Shown piece by piece: positions 24,640-35,547 of a DNA stretch of 64,000 bases (position 1 is its first letter; every line of letters begins with the position of its first letter). A program made the position numbers and the translations under genes. Under the pieces are notes generated by a model. The model searched no databases. It was not told the DNA's origin and was given only the letters and a program-made list of their open reading frames with translations. The stretch is from the NCBI GenBank assembly GCA_031472005.1, contig PZJY01000009.1, positions 62,001-126,000 of the forward strand, written 5' to 3'. This DNA is from Tetracladium setigerum (lineage: Eukaryota > Ascomycota > Leotiomycetes > Helotiales).

Positions 24640-25210
24640 AGGTCAGACGACGAAATGTGCAATCTGGGGACTTGGAGGCGTTGGGAAGACACAGATTCTA
24701 CTCGAACTCATTTATCGAGTGAGAGAAAAGAACGCGGATTGCTCAATTATCTGGATACCCGCCACTAACAAGGAAAGTCTACACCAAGCATTTCTAGACA
24801 CGGCCCAACAACTTCGCATACCTGGGTTGGAAGACAACAAAAGCGACGCAAAGAGGCTTGTACAAAGATATCTAAGCCAAGAAAGCGCAGGCCAGTGGCT
24901 CTTGGTGTTTGATAATGCTGACGATTTCGATATGTGGATTACAAAATCCGAGGGCGAGCAGGGGTCTAATTGTCTGATCGACTATCTTCCACGGAGTAAG
25001 CAAGGTTATATTATCTTTACAACACGCGACAGGAAGACGGCAGTCAAGCTCGGCCAGCAGAACGTAGTAGAAGTTCCGCAGATGGAGGAGAACTCTACTC
25101 AACAGCTGCTACTGAAGTGCCTGGTTAATCAGACCCACCAATGCCAACAAGAGGGACACCCATGTAATGCTTGGCGACCCCTATATCTTGTACTGTACCC
25201 CGATAAGTAG
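24640..25210 (+). pseudogene. Orphan NB-ARC (NLR-type NTPase) fragment
   Basis: The open frame contains a clear P-loop, WGLGGVGKTQ, followed by a Walker B-like LLVFDNADD and a sensor-like IIFTTRDRKTA, the order of an NB-ARC domain. It then stops after about 190 residues, before the helical and winged-helix parts, and no repeat domain follows. No effector domain precedes it: the frame upstream of about 24640 is the complement of the small minus-strand gene and encodes hydrophobic low-complexity sequence. Fungal NLR-like proteins with NB-ARC domains mediate heterokaryon incompatibility and other recognition responses. This copy lacks both ends, so I read it as a truncated relic. A TACTGTA heptamer lies at 25191, inside its end. 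Confidence 0.7.
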
Positions 25211-25378
25211 AATCAGAGCTCTCCTATGTTTCAACCTCCACAAAGGATGATCTCACTTGTGCAAGAACTTTCTAAAGAGCAAAATCTGAGGCTCCCGCTC
25301 TTTTCACCTATTCTGCCATCCCACCCACCATATACGTTCTAGCGGCCATTGGCACTACATGCTATCTACAGAATCGCA

Positions 25379-26269
25379 ATGACAGGTGGAGCTGAGTTCT
25401 CATCCTCATCGGAATCCTCCAATTCCGATACAGACGACTCAGATTCAATACCTAAAATCCGGCGGCACTTCCAAGTTGATCACACCACGACTTCCCAAGC
25501 CCGAGCTGATTTGCTGGCACCACTTCAATTCAGCACTCTTTCCCTACCACCATTAACGACGTATCACCCTCCAGAACCACCCAATCGTGACGACGCTAAG
25601 TCTGAACTTCGAAACTATTTCTCCCGAGTTCCTTCTGTTCACAAGTGGGGATTTGCAATTATACGATGTATATATTCCTCGGAGTCATTGTGGAGGATAT
25701 ACCTTAAGCGTATCCGCGAACACATTGCGGACAAACTCAATTTCGAGCAGGACGCCGACTTGAGAGACAAGCTTGAGATTCGTGTCTTTGAGAGTGCGAC
25801 TGCTTTAGATGGCCTCACATGGAAGCAAGCCCGGGAGGTCTTCGATGCATGGTCTCTTAAAGAAATCAAATCTTTTAAGACTCCGGAATATAATGAAGCC
25901 TGGCTGAAACAGGAGACTGCGGATTTACACTATGCTTTAGGACGTTCTCCTCGCACTGAGTTCTTCATCTACGCTGATGAAGCATCTGTTAACAGCGTGG
26001 TGAACTGCGGACAACATTATAAAGAGATCAATGCGCCCGGCGCATATTACTTTACAATTGTCGCGACGGGTTTGAAACTTCCGAGGATATATCATGTGAG
26101 GAAAGATGGGACGCCGGTAAGGGATTATGAGGAGTCGGAGGGGACGAGAAGTGCGTTGAGGCAGAAGTGGAAGGCGGATCAGTATGTTGAGCTTTATTCA
26201 TATTGTCTGAATGACTTGTGGCCGGATATACATGAGGACGATAAGGGAGGTGTTTCGCGGTGTTTTTAG
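25379..26269 (+). CDS. Uncharacterised acidic-N-terminus protein, single exon
   Basis: The frame is open for 296 codons from the first true ATG. It begins with a Ser/Asp-rich acidic stretch (SSSSESSNSDTDDSDS). It continues into a mixed alpha/beta-like sequence with the segments FAIIRCIYSSESLWRIYLKR and EFFIYADEASVNSVVN, typical of a fungal family of unknown function often found in several copies. No catalytic motif is evident. It has no early stops, unlike its neighbours in the same decayed island, so it may be a live gene. A frame extension upstream to 25349 lacks an ATG and is ignored. Confidence 0.6.
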   Translation: MTGGAEFSSSSESSNSDTDDSDSIPKIRRHFQVDHTTTSQARADLLAPLQFSTLSLPPLTTYHPPEPPNRDDAKSELRNYFSRVPSVHKWGFAIIRCIYSSESLWRIYLKRIREHIADKLNFEQDADLRDKLEIRVFESATALDGLTWKQAREVFDAWSLKEIKSFKTPEYNEAWLKQETADLHYALGRSPRTEFFIYADEASVNSVVNCGQHYKEINAPGAYYFTIVATGLKLPRIYHVRKDGTPVRDYEESEGTRSALRQKWKADQYVELYSYCLNDLWPDIHEDDKGGVSRCF

Positions 26270-26681
26270 GAGATGATATTGCACTTGTTTATGGGTGATG
26301 ATTATGGGTGATCTACACAAATGGCTTCGACGATAGATGGATATTCTCTTAGTGAGGAAGTACATGGGAAGCCTAGGAGATTCTCCTAGTAACTTCCCTC
26401 CTTATATGTCGATCATTAGGAGGTACACTTTACACATCACTGCAATCATGGCTAAAGATCCAGTCGAAATGACCTATTTCTTGCTATCCTGTGCGCCAGG
26501 TTTGAGCCACATCTTCATGAATGATAACCAGATTTGGATGATATTAAAGAAAGGAAGGAAGTCTGATACGCATATAGTAACGCAAGTATATTCGTACAAC
26601 TTGAGGCACTGACAGAGGGAGAACATCCCTTGAATAATAGTATGTTTCTCAGCTAATGCAACTAACGAAAAATGGGTGTGG
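26270..26681. other. Spacer inside decayed island
   Basis: The sequence is AT-rich. A 91-codon plus-strand frame at 26337-26612 and its antisense partner show no domain. Nothing else is seen. Confidence 0.5.
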
Positions 26682-28330
26682 TTAGTGCGCGTATGCATTG
26701 CTTGTATTCCCACACTGTCGCTGCTTTTCAAGATTATTTGCTGTTACTTTGAGATTGGCTAGATCTTGCGTCTTTTGCTCAAGTAGCTTGGCCGATTCTT
26801 TAGCCTCGCGGCGATCTTGTAGGATGCGTCTCTGGTGATCAATCTCAGCTTGACTTTCCGCAAGCTGTAGTATATAAACAGCCCTCTTGGCATCTCTTTC
26901 GGCATTAAGTTGTGCATTTCGCTTACGAATTCGTTCCCTCTGTCGATCTTCTTCTGCACAAATCGTGCAAGCCGCTTGAGACTTTGAGTAAGGGCGCTTA
27001 GATTTATGCTTCTGTAAACAAACGAATTGAACCGATACCTAGCATTCCATCTTGGAGTGGTTATACAATTGATGGCATTTGGAAGGGTAGTAATGAGTAC
27101 TATAGCTCAATCGTGTTCCGCTTTTTCAGATTAGCCAGATAAATCTTGATATCGAGCAAGATAAACTTACTATGGCTCCGAACATCCGCTATCAGGACAT
27201 TCACTGACAAAGTCACTAACTGTCTTCAAAAGGGCCCTTTTTTGCGGATGCTGCTGGTACCGGACTGGAAGACCGTCATATATATGACCCTTATCCTTTA
27301 TGAATTTAAGAAATGGCGTCCATGCTTGATCTGCGTTGCGACTCTTGAGGAAGGTTTGCGCATTCCTAATCATGATAAGTCCGTCACGGGCTCGAGAAAG
27401 GAGGACATTGAGCCGTTGAGGCGAAAACATGAACCCAATGTCGCCTTTCTCATTGCTACGCGTAAGAGATACAATGACGATTTTACTCTCCTCGCCCTGG
27501 TAGTTATCTAACGTTAAGAAGTTTAGCGAGGGCTTGGAATATAATAAGCAATGATATATCGATTGTGGAGATTTTGATTGGATTTTTGTTTATATTTGCG
27601 CTGGCCTCCGAAAGTAAGCCTGCTCGAACGAGATCGAAGGAATCGAGATCGTTGAGAACCGGATCGTTCTCTACTATAAGATGTTCACGAAGGAGACGTA
27701 GCTGCCCGAGATAAGGAGTGAGTATGATAAGCTTATCAGTCCCATATCCTTATTGCCCAAGATAGCGAACGCATTTTAATACAAGTTCAACCTCGAATAA
27801 ATTGCTCTTACTAGTCTTCGATTCAGGGTCTCGACGGTCTGTAAGCTCTTAAGCATCGACCTCTAGATAATTGTGGTTAAAGAAGACCACTCGGTCTCGG
27901 ATCCCACGAACCGGTGTTCGATTCAACGTCTTTTCGGCGTCTTAAAGGCTAGGGTACGTTAGGTGCCTGACCAAAGATGAGATTTCCGGGCACATGCGGT
28001 GCTGCTTGGACAGTGTGGTATGGGGATAGTTGGCGAGCACAAGCCGCTCGAACATGGATCGATTAAGGTCATACCCATCGCCTTTCTCGACACTAATTGC
28101 GTAATTGCTATACTTTGGGCGCAACTGTTTATGGTCTCCGATGAGAATTAGCTGCTTAGTATTTGGCGACAGTGCAGTCAAGACGTGGCTTTCCAAAATT
28201 TCGCCGGCTTCCTCAACCAGGACATCTCCTGGTGCGGCACTACAGAGATCAGAAGCATACTTGGCGGCTGCAGTTGTAGTGCAACCGATAACTCTCGCTC
28301 CTTCTTCTTCCTGCCTCGGCGTGCAGCGGG
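26682..28330 (-). pseudogene. Relic of an NFX1-type zinc-finger SF1 RNA helicase (ZNFX1/Upf1-like), RIP-like decay
   Basis: Read on the minus strand, pieces of one helicase follow in order. They are VIGCTTTAAAKYASDL, VLVEEAGEILE (motif II region), LILIGDHKQLRPKY (motif III), SKQHRMCPEISSLVRHL (motif IV), then DNYQGEESKIVIVSLTRSN (motif V) and SPQRLNVLLSRARDGLIM (motif VI). An NFX1-finger fragment (CHQLYNHSKMEC) and a C-terminal coiled coil (EEDRQRERIRKRNAQ) follow. In-frame stops occur at 27942, 27851, 27750, 27170 and 27039; four fit CAA/CAG turned TAA/TAG. A former intron at about 27505-27562 lacks a GT donor. The N-terminal part, including the Walker A region, is missing beyond about 28330. 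Intact relatives are long cytoplasmic RNA helicases linked to RNA silencing. This copy cannot be functional. Confidence 0.8.
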
Positions 28331-29186
28331 TGCTATGATGTGTAAGTGTGTCGAGACTGAGATTGTTGATGAGGAGAGGGGTTGGTAAAGTTGAGATGGG
28401 AATCGTTGGATTTGTTGCTGGATGCAAGGACTGTATGACGATGAGAAAGGGAGGCGGGGCAAGAGATCGTAACTTACTGGAATTAGAAATCGAAGCTGCT
28501 CCGTCTGTTGTGCTGATGTTTTGGCACGCCTGTTGATGTTGTTGTTATTTCATGCTTGGGCTTGGCAATATTATAAGATATGAGCTCCACATTCACCAGC
28601 GTCGGGATTCAGCTTCAATTAGGGAATAAGAAACAGTGAATCAGGTCGAATAAATATTTCGAGTGCTAAGCATAAACGGTAGTGATGCTAAAAGGTTCAG
28701 CAACCTTGCGAAGTCCTGGACGCATGAAGAACCCCGTCGCAAAGACGTTTGTTCTCATCCGAAAACTCAAACGTACTCTCAACATTCACAGCAAGAGCTA
28801 CGCAGGGCATCAAGTACGGCCATATTCACCGGTGGCAATTTTAATCCATTTTGTCTCTAGATCAATATCCAAAAACCTGTCTAGGTAGGTTCCTAGGTAG
28901 CTCTCCAAAATCTCAAGGATCTCCATTTGCTACCTCTCCATGTGACAACACCTTCATCACCTCGAGTCCTTGACTTTCCTCTTTACCAGTAAAATAAGAG
29001 AAGGAAACTGACTGGGATCTCTAAATACGGAAAATGAGGGTGAGGATACAGAATCTTTAGCTGCAACCGCGTTGGTAGTGGGTGAGGTACATTTGTAGCT
29101 AGGATTATTGCCATTTGACGAGCGCAAGCGGTTGTAAGAAATAAATTCAAAGCCAAGAGACTTTAAAGAAGAGATTTTACTCAAAA
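28331..29186. other. Spacer between helicase relic and dehydrogenase
   Basis: No supportable gene. Short frames at 28682-28888 (plus) and 28957-29190 (minus) have no family resemblance. The helicase similarity stops at about 28330, which may be an insertion or deletion breakpoint. No terminal repeats are evident there. Confidence 0.5.
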
Positions 29187-30275
29187 TCAAGTCAAAACAT
29201 TAACCAACGCCTCTCCCCTCCCCCACCTACCCAAAATCTCAACCTGCTCTTCATACCATCCACCCAAGCCCTCGGCCTCCACATACCCCATGTGCGGCGT
29301 CACCAAAACCCTCCCTCTCCCATCTTTCCCCCACCCATCACTCCTCCACCTACTCTCTCCTTCCAATGGCTCCCTCTCATAAACATCCACCGCCGCACCA
29401 GCAATCCTTCCCTTCTCCAACACCTCGAACACCGCATCATCATCCACCAGCGGCCCTCTAGAAGTATTAACCAGAAACGCACTTTTCTTCATCCATCCCA
29501 ACTCCTGCTTTCCCACAATCCCTCTACTCCTCTCACTCAGCACATAATGCACACTCACCACATCAGCCTGGGCAAATAATTCTTCCTTCGTAACGACTTT
29601 AAACGTCTTCTCACCCGAAGGATTCACGACTGGGAGACCGAGTCCCAATGCCCTTTCATCAGCTGCTTCTTGCGTGAGACTGGATGACCAGCAGATGACA
29701 TCCATTCCAAAACTCTCATACATGATCTTCGCCACATTCCCACCCAACCTTCCCAATCCCAGCGTAGCGAAAGTCTTCCCGGAAAGTGAGGTGGCGAGGG
29801 AAGTTTGCCAGAGACCCGTTTGCATGTTTGCGTTATCGGCAGCGATGTTTCTGGCGAGTGCGAGGATGAGGGAAACCGTGTGTTGCGTGGTGCTATCTGG
29901 GCCGCGGACTTTCTTGGACTTAGAGTGGTTCGTGCCAGTGACAGTGATATTCAGAGATTTGGCTGCTGGGAGGTCAATTGCGGCGTTTCTCATGCCGGTT
30001 GTGAGGAGAAGTTTGAGATTTGGGAGGTGCTGTAGAAGAGAGGCTGGGAAGGGTGTTCGTTCTCGCATGGAGGAGATGATGGTGTAGGGTTTGAGGAGGG
30101 TGATGAGTTGCTCCTTTTGGGAGTCTGTGGTGGTGGGGTGGGCGAAGGATGGGAGGGTGTCGGGTAGATAGGTGATTTCATATTCTGATTTGAGAGGCTC
30201 AAAGTAGGGATGAGATACGCATTGATAGTCATCGAGGACGGCAAGTTTGATGAGATTGGTAGGGTTTGCTGTCAT
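29187..30275 (-). CDS. D-isomer-specific 2-hydroxyacid dehydrogenase, NAD-dependent
   Basis: A single exon encodes 362 residues, normal for the family. The Rossmann motif is GLGRLGGNVAKI, about residues 173-184. The catalytic arginine lies in NTSRGPLVDDDA, the glutamate region in EREPLEG and the histidine in VTPHMGY, all in the expected order. The family reduces 2-ketoacids to D-2-hydroxyacids (glycerate, lactate, phosphoglycerate and related) with NAD(P)H. The actual substrate cannot be read from sequence. No targeting signal is seen, so it is probably cytosolic. It is divergent from the L-arabinitol dehydrogenase gene across an 852-bp spacer. Shared regulation is possible but unproven. The ATG at 30275 is the first in frame and directly precedes the N-terminal strand IKLAVLDDYQ. 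Confidence 0.9.
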   Translation of the reverse strand: MTANPTNLIKLAVLDDYQCVSHPYFEPLKSEYEITYLPDTLPSFAHPTTTDSQKEQLITLLKPYTIISSMRERTPFPASLLQHLPNLKLLLTTGMRNAAIDLPAAKSLNITVTGTNHSKSKKVRGPDSTTQHTVSLILALARNIAADNANMQTGLWQTSLATSLSGKTFATLGLGRLGGNVAKIMYESFGMDVICWSSSLTQEAADERALGLGLPVVNPSGEKTFKVVTKEELFAQADVVSVHYVLSERSRGIVGKQELGWMKKSAFLVNTSRGPLVDDDAVFEVLEKGRIAGAAVDVYEREPLEGESRWRSDGWGKDGRGRVLVTPHMGYVEAEGLGGWYEEQVEILGRWGRGEALVNVLT

Positions 30276-31127
30276 GTTGGCGGTTGGTCGGTTGGGTTTG
30301 TTAGTTGGCTGCTATGTCTTAGATGATTCTGGTCAAGTTAAGATGGGAATGAAGTCCACACAAGAAAAGGTATATATGTACAAATATCTCAATTAAATCT
30401 TAATCTGTGGTTTTTGGGAATATGAAGATAAATGTTGAAGAACTAGAGGGGTAAAGAAACATCCGCACATCCTCGGACATCTCTTGATGGCGCTACGTCA
30501 GGTGACAGGCGACCACATGATATCAAATTCTATCTTTGACTTTACAGAATGCGTCCGCAACATTCGTTATATATTACTTATATAAAAGAAGCCCTTCCCT
30601 CGGAATTTGATCCCCGAAAGTAATTGCCATCAAGGGAAGAAGCACCCCCGATGCGACCTCGACCTCCCCAAAATGCGGCCATATGATTGGTGCGCATGGC
30701 GCTCATCCAGATCTCCCACTCTTCACCCCACCATCAAAAGATCCCCAAATAGCGAAACAATCAGCTGGACGCCAAAGCCTGAGGCGACTGTAAAACTCGG
30801 CTCGTTTGGATATTCTTCTATTGCCTAGAACTAGGCATTGAAAGGATGTGATTCGTGGGCATATTCCGGTAAGTGACTCGCAGCTGTGGAATGAATCCAC
30901 GGTCAGTCCCACGGGGCGGGGAGTGGATGCATGAAGTATAAGTTTTGAAAAGTTGTGTTGGCAGCAGCTAGGTGTTTATATAAAGGTCAAACTTCTCTTC
31001 GAAAACCCAATTACCCCAAGCCGTTCCATTTCTTCCTCGCCAGTTATTCTAACAGAAAAGACGAGAGACATAAGCAAAAAGTTGGAAATCGAAAGAACCA
31101 AACCCCTCCTCCCACACACAACAAGCC
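30276..31127. promoter_or_regulatory. Shared divergent promoter, hydroxyacid dehydrogenase / L-arabinitol dehydrogenase
   Basis: The 852-bp spacer lies between two divergent starts. It has a TATA-like run TATATATTACTTATATAAAA at about 30569-30588. I looked for GGCTAA (xylanase-regulator type) and CGGDTAAW (arabinanolytic-regulator type) sites and saw none. The leader just before 31128 is A/C-rich, as is common for strongly expressed fungal genes. Confidence 0.45.
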
Positions 31128-32302
31128 ATGGCAGCCGCCGATAACTCGAAGCCCAACATCGGGGTCTACACAAATCCAGCCCACAACTTGTGGATTGGAA
31201 GCGCTGAGCCAGCCTGGGAGAGCGTGCAAAGTGGTGAGGATTTGAAGGAGGGCGAAGTCACAATAGGAATCAAGAGTACCGGCATTTGCGGGTAAGTCTG
31301 GCCATAAACAATCGAGGGGGAATATCGAGGAAAAGGGAGCGCTGGCTAACTTTCCTCCCCAACAGATCCGATGTCCACTTCTGGCACGCTGGTTGTATTG
31401 GCCCCATGATCGTGACCGACGACCATATTCTAGGGCACGAATCTGCGGGCACAATTCTTGCAGTCCACCCTTCCGTAACGAGTCTCAAGCCCGGGGACCG
31501 AGTCGCAGTCGAGCCCAATATCATCTGCAACGAGTGCGAACCTTGTCTCACAGGGCGATACAACGGCTGCGACAAAGTTGCCTTCCTCTCCACCCCACCC
31601 GTTCCTGGACTCCTTCGCAGATATGTCAACCACCCAGCCAGCTGGTGCCACAAGATTGGGGATATGAGTTTCGAGGAGGGCGCGATGTTGGAGCCGCTGA
31701 GTGTCAGTCTGGCAGCAATGCAGAGGTCGGGTGTGCAGCTTGGAGATCCAGTTCTCATTTGCGGTGCTGGACCCATTGGCTTGATCACCCTCCTCTGCTG
31801 TCAAGCTGCTGGAGCTTGCCCAATTGTCATCACCGATATCGACGAAGGGCGCCTCGAGTTCGCAAAGAGCTTGGTCCCAACGGCCATTACACACAAGGTT
31901 GGACGTTCAACGCCAGAGGAAGGCGGAAAGGCCATCGTTGAGGCATTTGGTGGAATCGAACCGGCTATTGCTATCGAGTGTACTGGTGTGGAGAGCAGTG
32001 TAGCGGCTTCAATCTGGGCTGTGAAGTTCGGAGGCAAGGTGTTCGTGATTGGTGTTGGGAAGAACGAGATGACGATGCCATTTATGCGATTGAGCGTGCG
32101 CGAGATCGACCTGCAGTTTCAGTATAGATATTGCAATACCTGGCCCCGAGCCATCAGACTGGTGCAGAGTGGTGTTATCAACATGAAGAAGTTGGTCACT
32201 CATCGTTTCGATTTGGAGGATGCTGTCAATGCTTTCAAGACTGCGGCGGACCCAAAGACTGGGGCAATCAAGGTGATGATTAAGAGTGAGGAGGATGCAT
32301 AG
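31128..32302 (+). CDS. lad1: L-arabinitol 4-dehydrogenase
   Basis: Two exons (31128-31291, 31366-32302) give 366 residues, a medium-chain zinc alcohol dehydrogenase of the sorbitol dehydrogenase subgroup. Catalytic zinc ligands are seen in GICGSDVHFW (Cys) and GHESAG (His, Glu). The four-cysteine structural zinc site is in CNECEPCLTGRYNGC, and the cofactor motif is GAGPIGL, followed by an NAD-favouring acidic ITDID. The blocks FLSTPPVPGLLRRYVNHPA and LQFQYRYCNTWPRAIRLV are characteristic of L-arabinitol dehydrogenases. The enzyme oxidises L-arabinitol to L-xylulose in the fungal pentose catabolic pathway, in the cytosol. Xylitol dehydrogenase, a later step, lies about 21 kb downstream. Sorbitol activity is a side reaction in this family. 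Confidence 0.93.
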
Positions 32303-32804
32303 AGGAGAGAAGGGGTTAGTTAGTTATATGGAAATATAGACTTGTATAGAATGGATGGGAGTAAATTTGATATAATAATACTGAACAGAGGGCATGTGAA
32401 GTCATCGAGGTTGAGAAATGTGTATGGAGTTAACGGATCAAACAGTGAAAGAGAATTCTTGCAGAAACAATGCAACAAAAATAATAGGATTCCACAGTCC
32501 AGTTGGATTAATAAACTATATAAGCTCATAGAAGAATTATGAACTGTGAGGTTTAACGACCTTATGATTTCTTTTTCAACAATTCCAAGATAGGAGGCTC
32601 CAACAGAGCTCGTGCTGAGTCATCACCCAAGCTTCCCACCCTGCCTTTCCCGTAGCCGAACGAAAAAGATCAAGATCGCAGCTCTCACGACCTCCCTCTC
32701 CCAACATCATCACCAATTGACCTCACCATCCGACATCTCGGTATCCCACATCATCTCTGCTTTGGCCACCAAGCACTTCCCCATCATCCAGCACACTTCT
32801 CACC
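32303..32804. other. Spacer between lad1 and ATP synthase subunit g
   Basis: The spacer holds the 3' end region of lad1, AT-rich to about 32600, then a C/A-rich stretch that is the likely promoter and leader of the subunit g gene. No gene is seen. An open frame at 32612 reads into the subunit g exon in another frame and is a shadow. Confidence 0.55.
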
Positions 32805-33577
32805 ATGTCAATGGCCCTCTCATCCTCGTCGCGCGGCGTGCAGGCGCTCGTCCGACAATCGCGACAGTCTGTCGTCCGATCGGCCGCCAGGAGATTCGAG
32901 TCCACCAACGCCGAGAAGGCCACCGAGGCTGCGAAGAACATCCAGAGCAAGGCCAGCGAGGGATTGAGCCGTGCTGGTCCAGCTATCAGTGGTGCTGCGA
33001 AGGGGTTGGGCAACGCCTTGAGCAAGATTGGTGGCAGAACCGGACGATTTATTTCTTTTGTTGAGCGTGAGTTACATCCTACCGTCTGCGAGTGAGAGAT
33101 AAGGAGGATTTGGAAGTGCAATCGCATGGTCGTGCCGATGGCGGAATTAATTGATTGATGGCTGACTGAGAATGTGCAGGTCAAATCCCTCCCACCGTTT
33201 ATTACGCCCGCGTTGGTTTGGAGCTCACCAAGCTTGTTTTCCAAGGACAGAAGATGAATGTTCCGTAAGCAAAATTTCCTCGCTCCAGGAGTCTTCTGAA
33301 CCCCCATCCATAATCTAACCCTCAACCTAGAAACGTCGCAACTTTCCAATCCTACTTCCAACGACTCGTCAAATCCGTCCGCAACCCATCGGCCCTCGTC
33401 TCGGACGCTTCCCACACAAATCCTTCCACCCTTGGCCAGCGCTTCAGAAATCTCAACCAAGCACAAGTTGTCTCCGGAGGTGTCCTCTTCGCCGAGTTGC
33501 TCGGATTTTTCACCGTTGGCGAGATCATTGGACGCAGGAAGTTGGTCGGTTACCGAGCCGCAGAGGCTCATCACTAG
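32805..33577 (+). CDS. atp20: Mitochondrial F1Fo ATP synthase subunit g
   Basis: Three exons (32805-33066, 33180-33264, 33331-33577) encode 197 residues. The N-terminus is Ser/Arg-rich without acidic residues up to ARRFESTN, a mitochondrial presequence pattern. The conserved subunit g core follows: PPTVYYARVGLELTKLVFQ, then NVATFQSYFQRLV. The C-terminal membrane helix AELLGFFTVGEIIGRRKLVGY carries a GxxxG-like dimerisation region. Subunit g sits in the inner membrane and supports ATP synthase dimer formation and cristae shape. It is a housekeeping gene and its neighbours are unrelated. The start is the first ATG (ccATG context), shortly before the basic stretch. Confidence 0.93.
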
Positions 33578-34814
33578 ACGATGCCCGGAATGAAAATAGT
33601 GAATGGGAGGGAGGAGGTTCTAGGGGAAATATAGAACATTTGGTTTAGAATGGGCATCTTCCCTCGCTCGGGCGTTGGGACGATGGACCCAAGTTGATAA
33701 AGAGGGAGCGGTGCGCGGTATGATATCAAGAATACGATGGGAGGGGGGTTTCCAGCAGTATGGAACCCTTGTACGACAATTTCGCACTTCATTCCTGGTC
33801 AGGATTTGTAAAAAAGAATTCCGAAAGAAATGCTGCCACTTGCAACTCCTGTGGAATTTTTTTGCACATACGTACACACTCCTTCGCTCCCCTTTTCAAA
33901 AAGTGCGCACATTTTTTCCTTTTGTCAACTGTATTTTTTTCCGCGCAAACTATGTAAAATTACCGATGAAGAATATAAATGCAGTAATTACAGTGTTTTG
34001 CCAACTATCTTTTTCTGGTGAGACTTGGTTTCTGGTTTTTGAGGTATTAATGAGTGTCTTCTGTTTCTTGTTCCAAGTGGGAGACCGAAAGCAGCTTTTT
34101 GGCACTGGCCATATCCCATTTTCTTTCCGCTCTCGAATTATCATCTCTTTGCTTTGTTCTACAGTAACTGCGACTTAGACCCTTGCTCTAGTTGCTTTCT
34201 CAAATGTGCATACCCAGCTGCTCTGGGCAGTTTAGAGGTATTGACGAGGTCGTGTGGGTCCAGAATACGGGTCCAGAATACATTCATCCAGGGTTCTCGC
34301 TCGAGTCTGTTCGTTATATTTGCACTCAGCTTACGAAAAGTGAGGCTTCACAGACGTGACCTGGGAATTTTCGAATGGCAAAGACAGCCATGTCTCTACA
34401 ACATCGTGTTTGATTGAATATCATTCAAGAGCGAATTCATATCGGAAAAGATGAGTGATCACAAGGAAATGGCGAAGATAGCTCATGGTCGTCGAGTTGC
34501 AGTTCTTGAATCTCTTGGCGGCTGACAAAGCCTCGCAACTCCTGTCCACACAAATTTGTAAATTTCCTTTCCACATTTTGTAGTTCATCTTGTCGTGAAT
34601 TTGCTCGAGGTTGCCCGCATCTCTGAAAATGCTTGGCTAACTTCATCTAAATGGTTACCTATACTCGCGTCGCCAGACATCGCGGGTGGTGATGTATAAA
34701 TTCACCTAAGACTTCGAACTGAAAGAACCAGATCTATCTATATCTGCCGTAACACATGCAGGTTTATTCGTTGATTATAGTTAAATATCTCCTTTTGAAA
34801 AGCTTTTTCGATTT

Positions 34815-34893
34815 TGTAAGGGGAAGCAAGGACGTTCCGTCCTAGGCTCCTTCCTTTAGTTAGCTAGTTAGCTTCCAGACTCCGTCCCTTACA
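34815..34893. repeat. 79-bp inverted-repeat element, solo-LTR or MITE-like
   Basis: The segment begins TGTAAGGG and ends CCCTTACA, a perfect 8-bp terminal inverted repeat opening with TG and closing with CA as LTRs do. Inside is a perfect short palindrome, GGACGTTCCGTCC (34830-34842), and a TTAGCTAGTTAGC run. I see no clear target-site duplication. It may be a remnant of a longer LTR or a small non-autonomous element. Confidence 0.4.
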
Positions 34894-35497
34894 AGCAGAG
34901 AGTCTAGATAGTTAAGAGATAGGAAACTTCTTACCACATTCATATTGTGATCCTCTAACAGATTTCCTGGGTTGCCTCGCCCCAAGCGCTTCTCAACTTC
35001 TCAGCTTCAGCTCGGGAGTTCATGTAGAGAAGACTCGGCAGAGCGTCTGTTTATTCCAGGAAAACTTCCAGAGCTAGTATCATCAAGATATATTCTTGGA
35101 ATTTTGCTTGAGTGAGCCCGTTGATGTCTTGCACAATGAAAAGGTCGGGAAACGTTGAAAGGTGGGGCTCATATTTAAGCGAGCCGATTGTTTACACCAT
35201 TCATCCAGCGAGCCGCTCGTCTATCAGATAAAGATTTTCTGGGAGAATGGTACTACCATTTGCAAGAGAAGCCCATCGCAAGCCATGCCAAAGTGCTCGC
35301 ATGTGCTCATTCAACCACTCCTCCGACTTCACTTCCTTCACTTTCTTATCACGTGCTCCAAAATCGGAAACCGAACACACCCACAGACAAGTTTCAACAT
35401 CCGCAACGACTTACTCTCCTTCAATCAACTATACTCGCATATGCTTTTGATTTGTTTGTCTTTCAACTTTTTTCGCACAGTTCACTCCCGGTTTTAA

Positions 35498-35547
35498 CCC
35501 TCAGCAGCCCGCCCTCAGCAGCCCGCCCTCAGCAGCCCGCCCTCAGC
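35498..35547. repeat. 14-bp tandem repeat, 3.6 copies
   Basis: The unit CCCTCAGCAGCCCG is repeated exactly three times, followed by a partial copy. The unit length is not a multiple of three, so the open frame running through it is not convincing protein. Confidence 0.9.
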
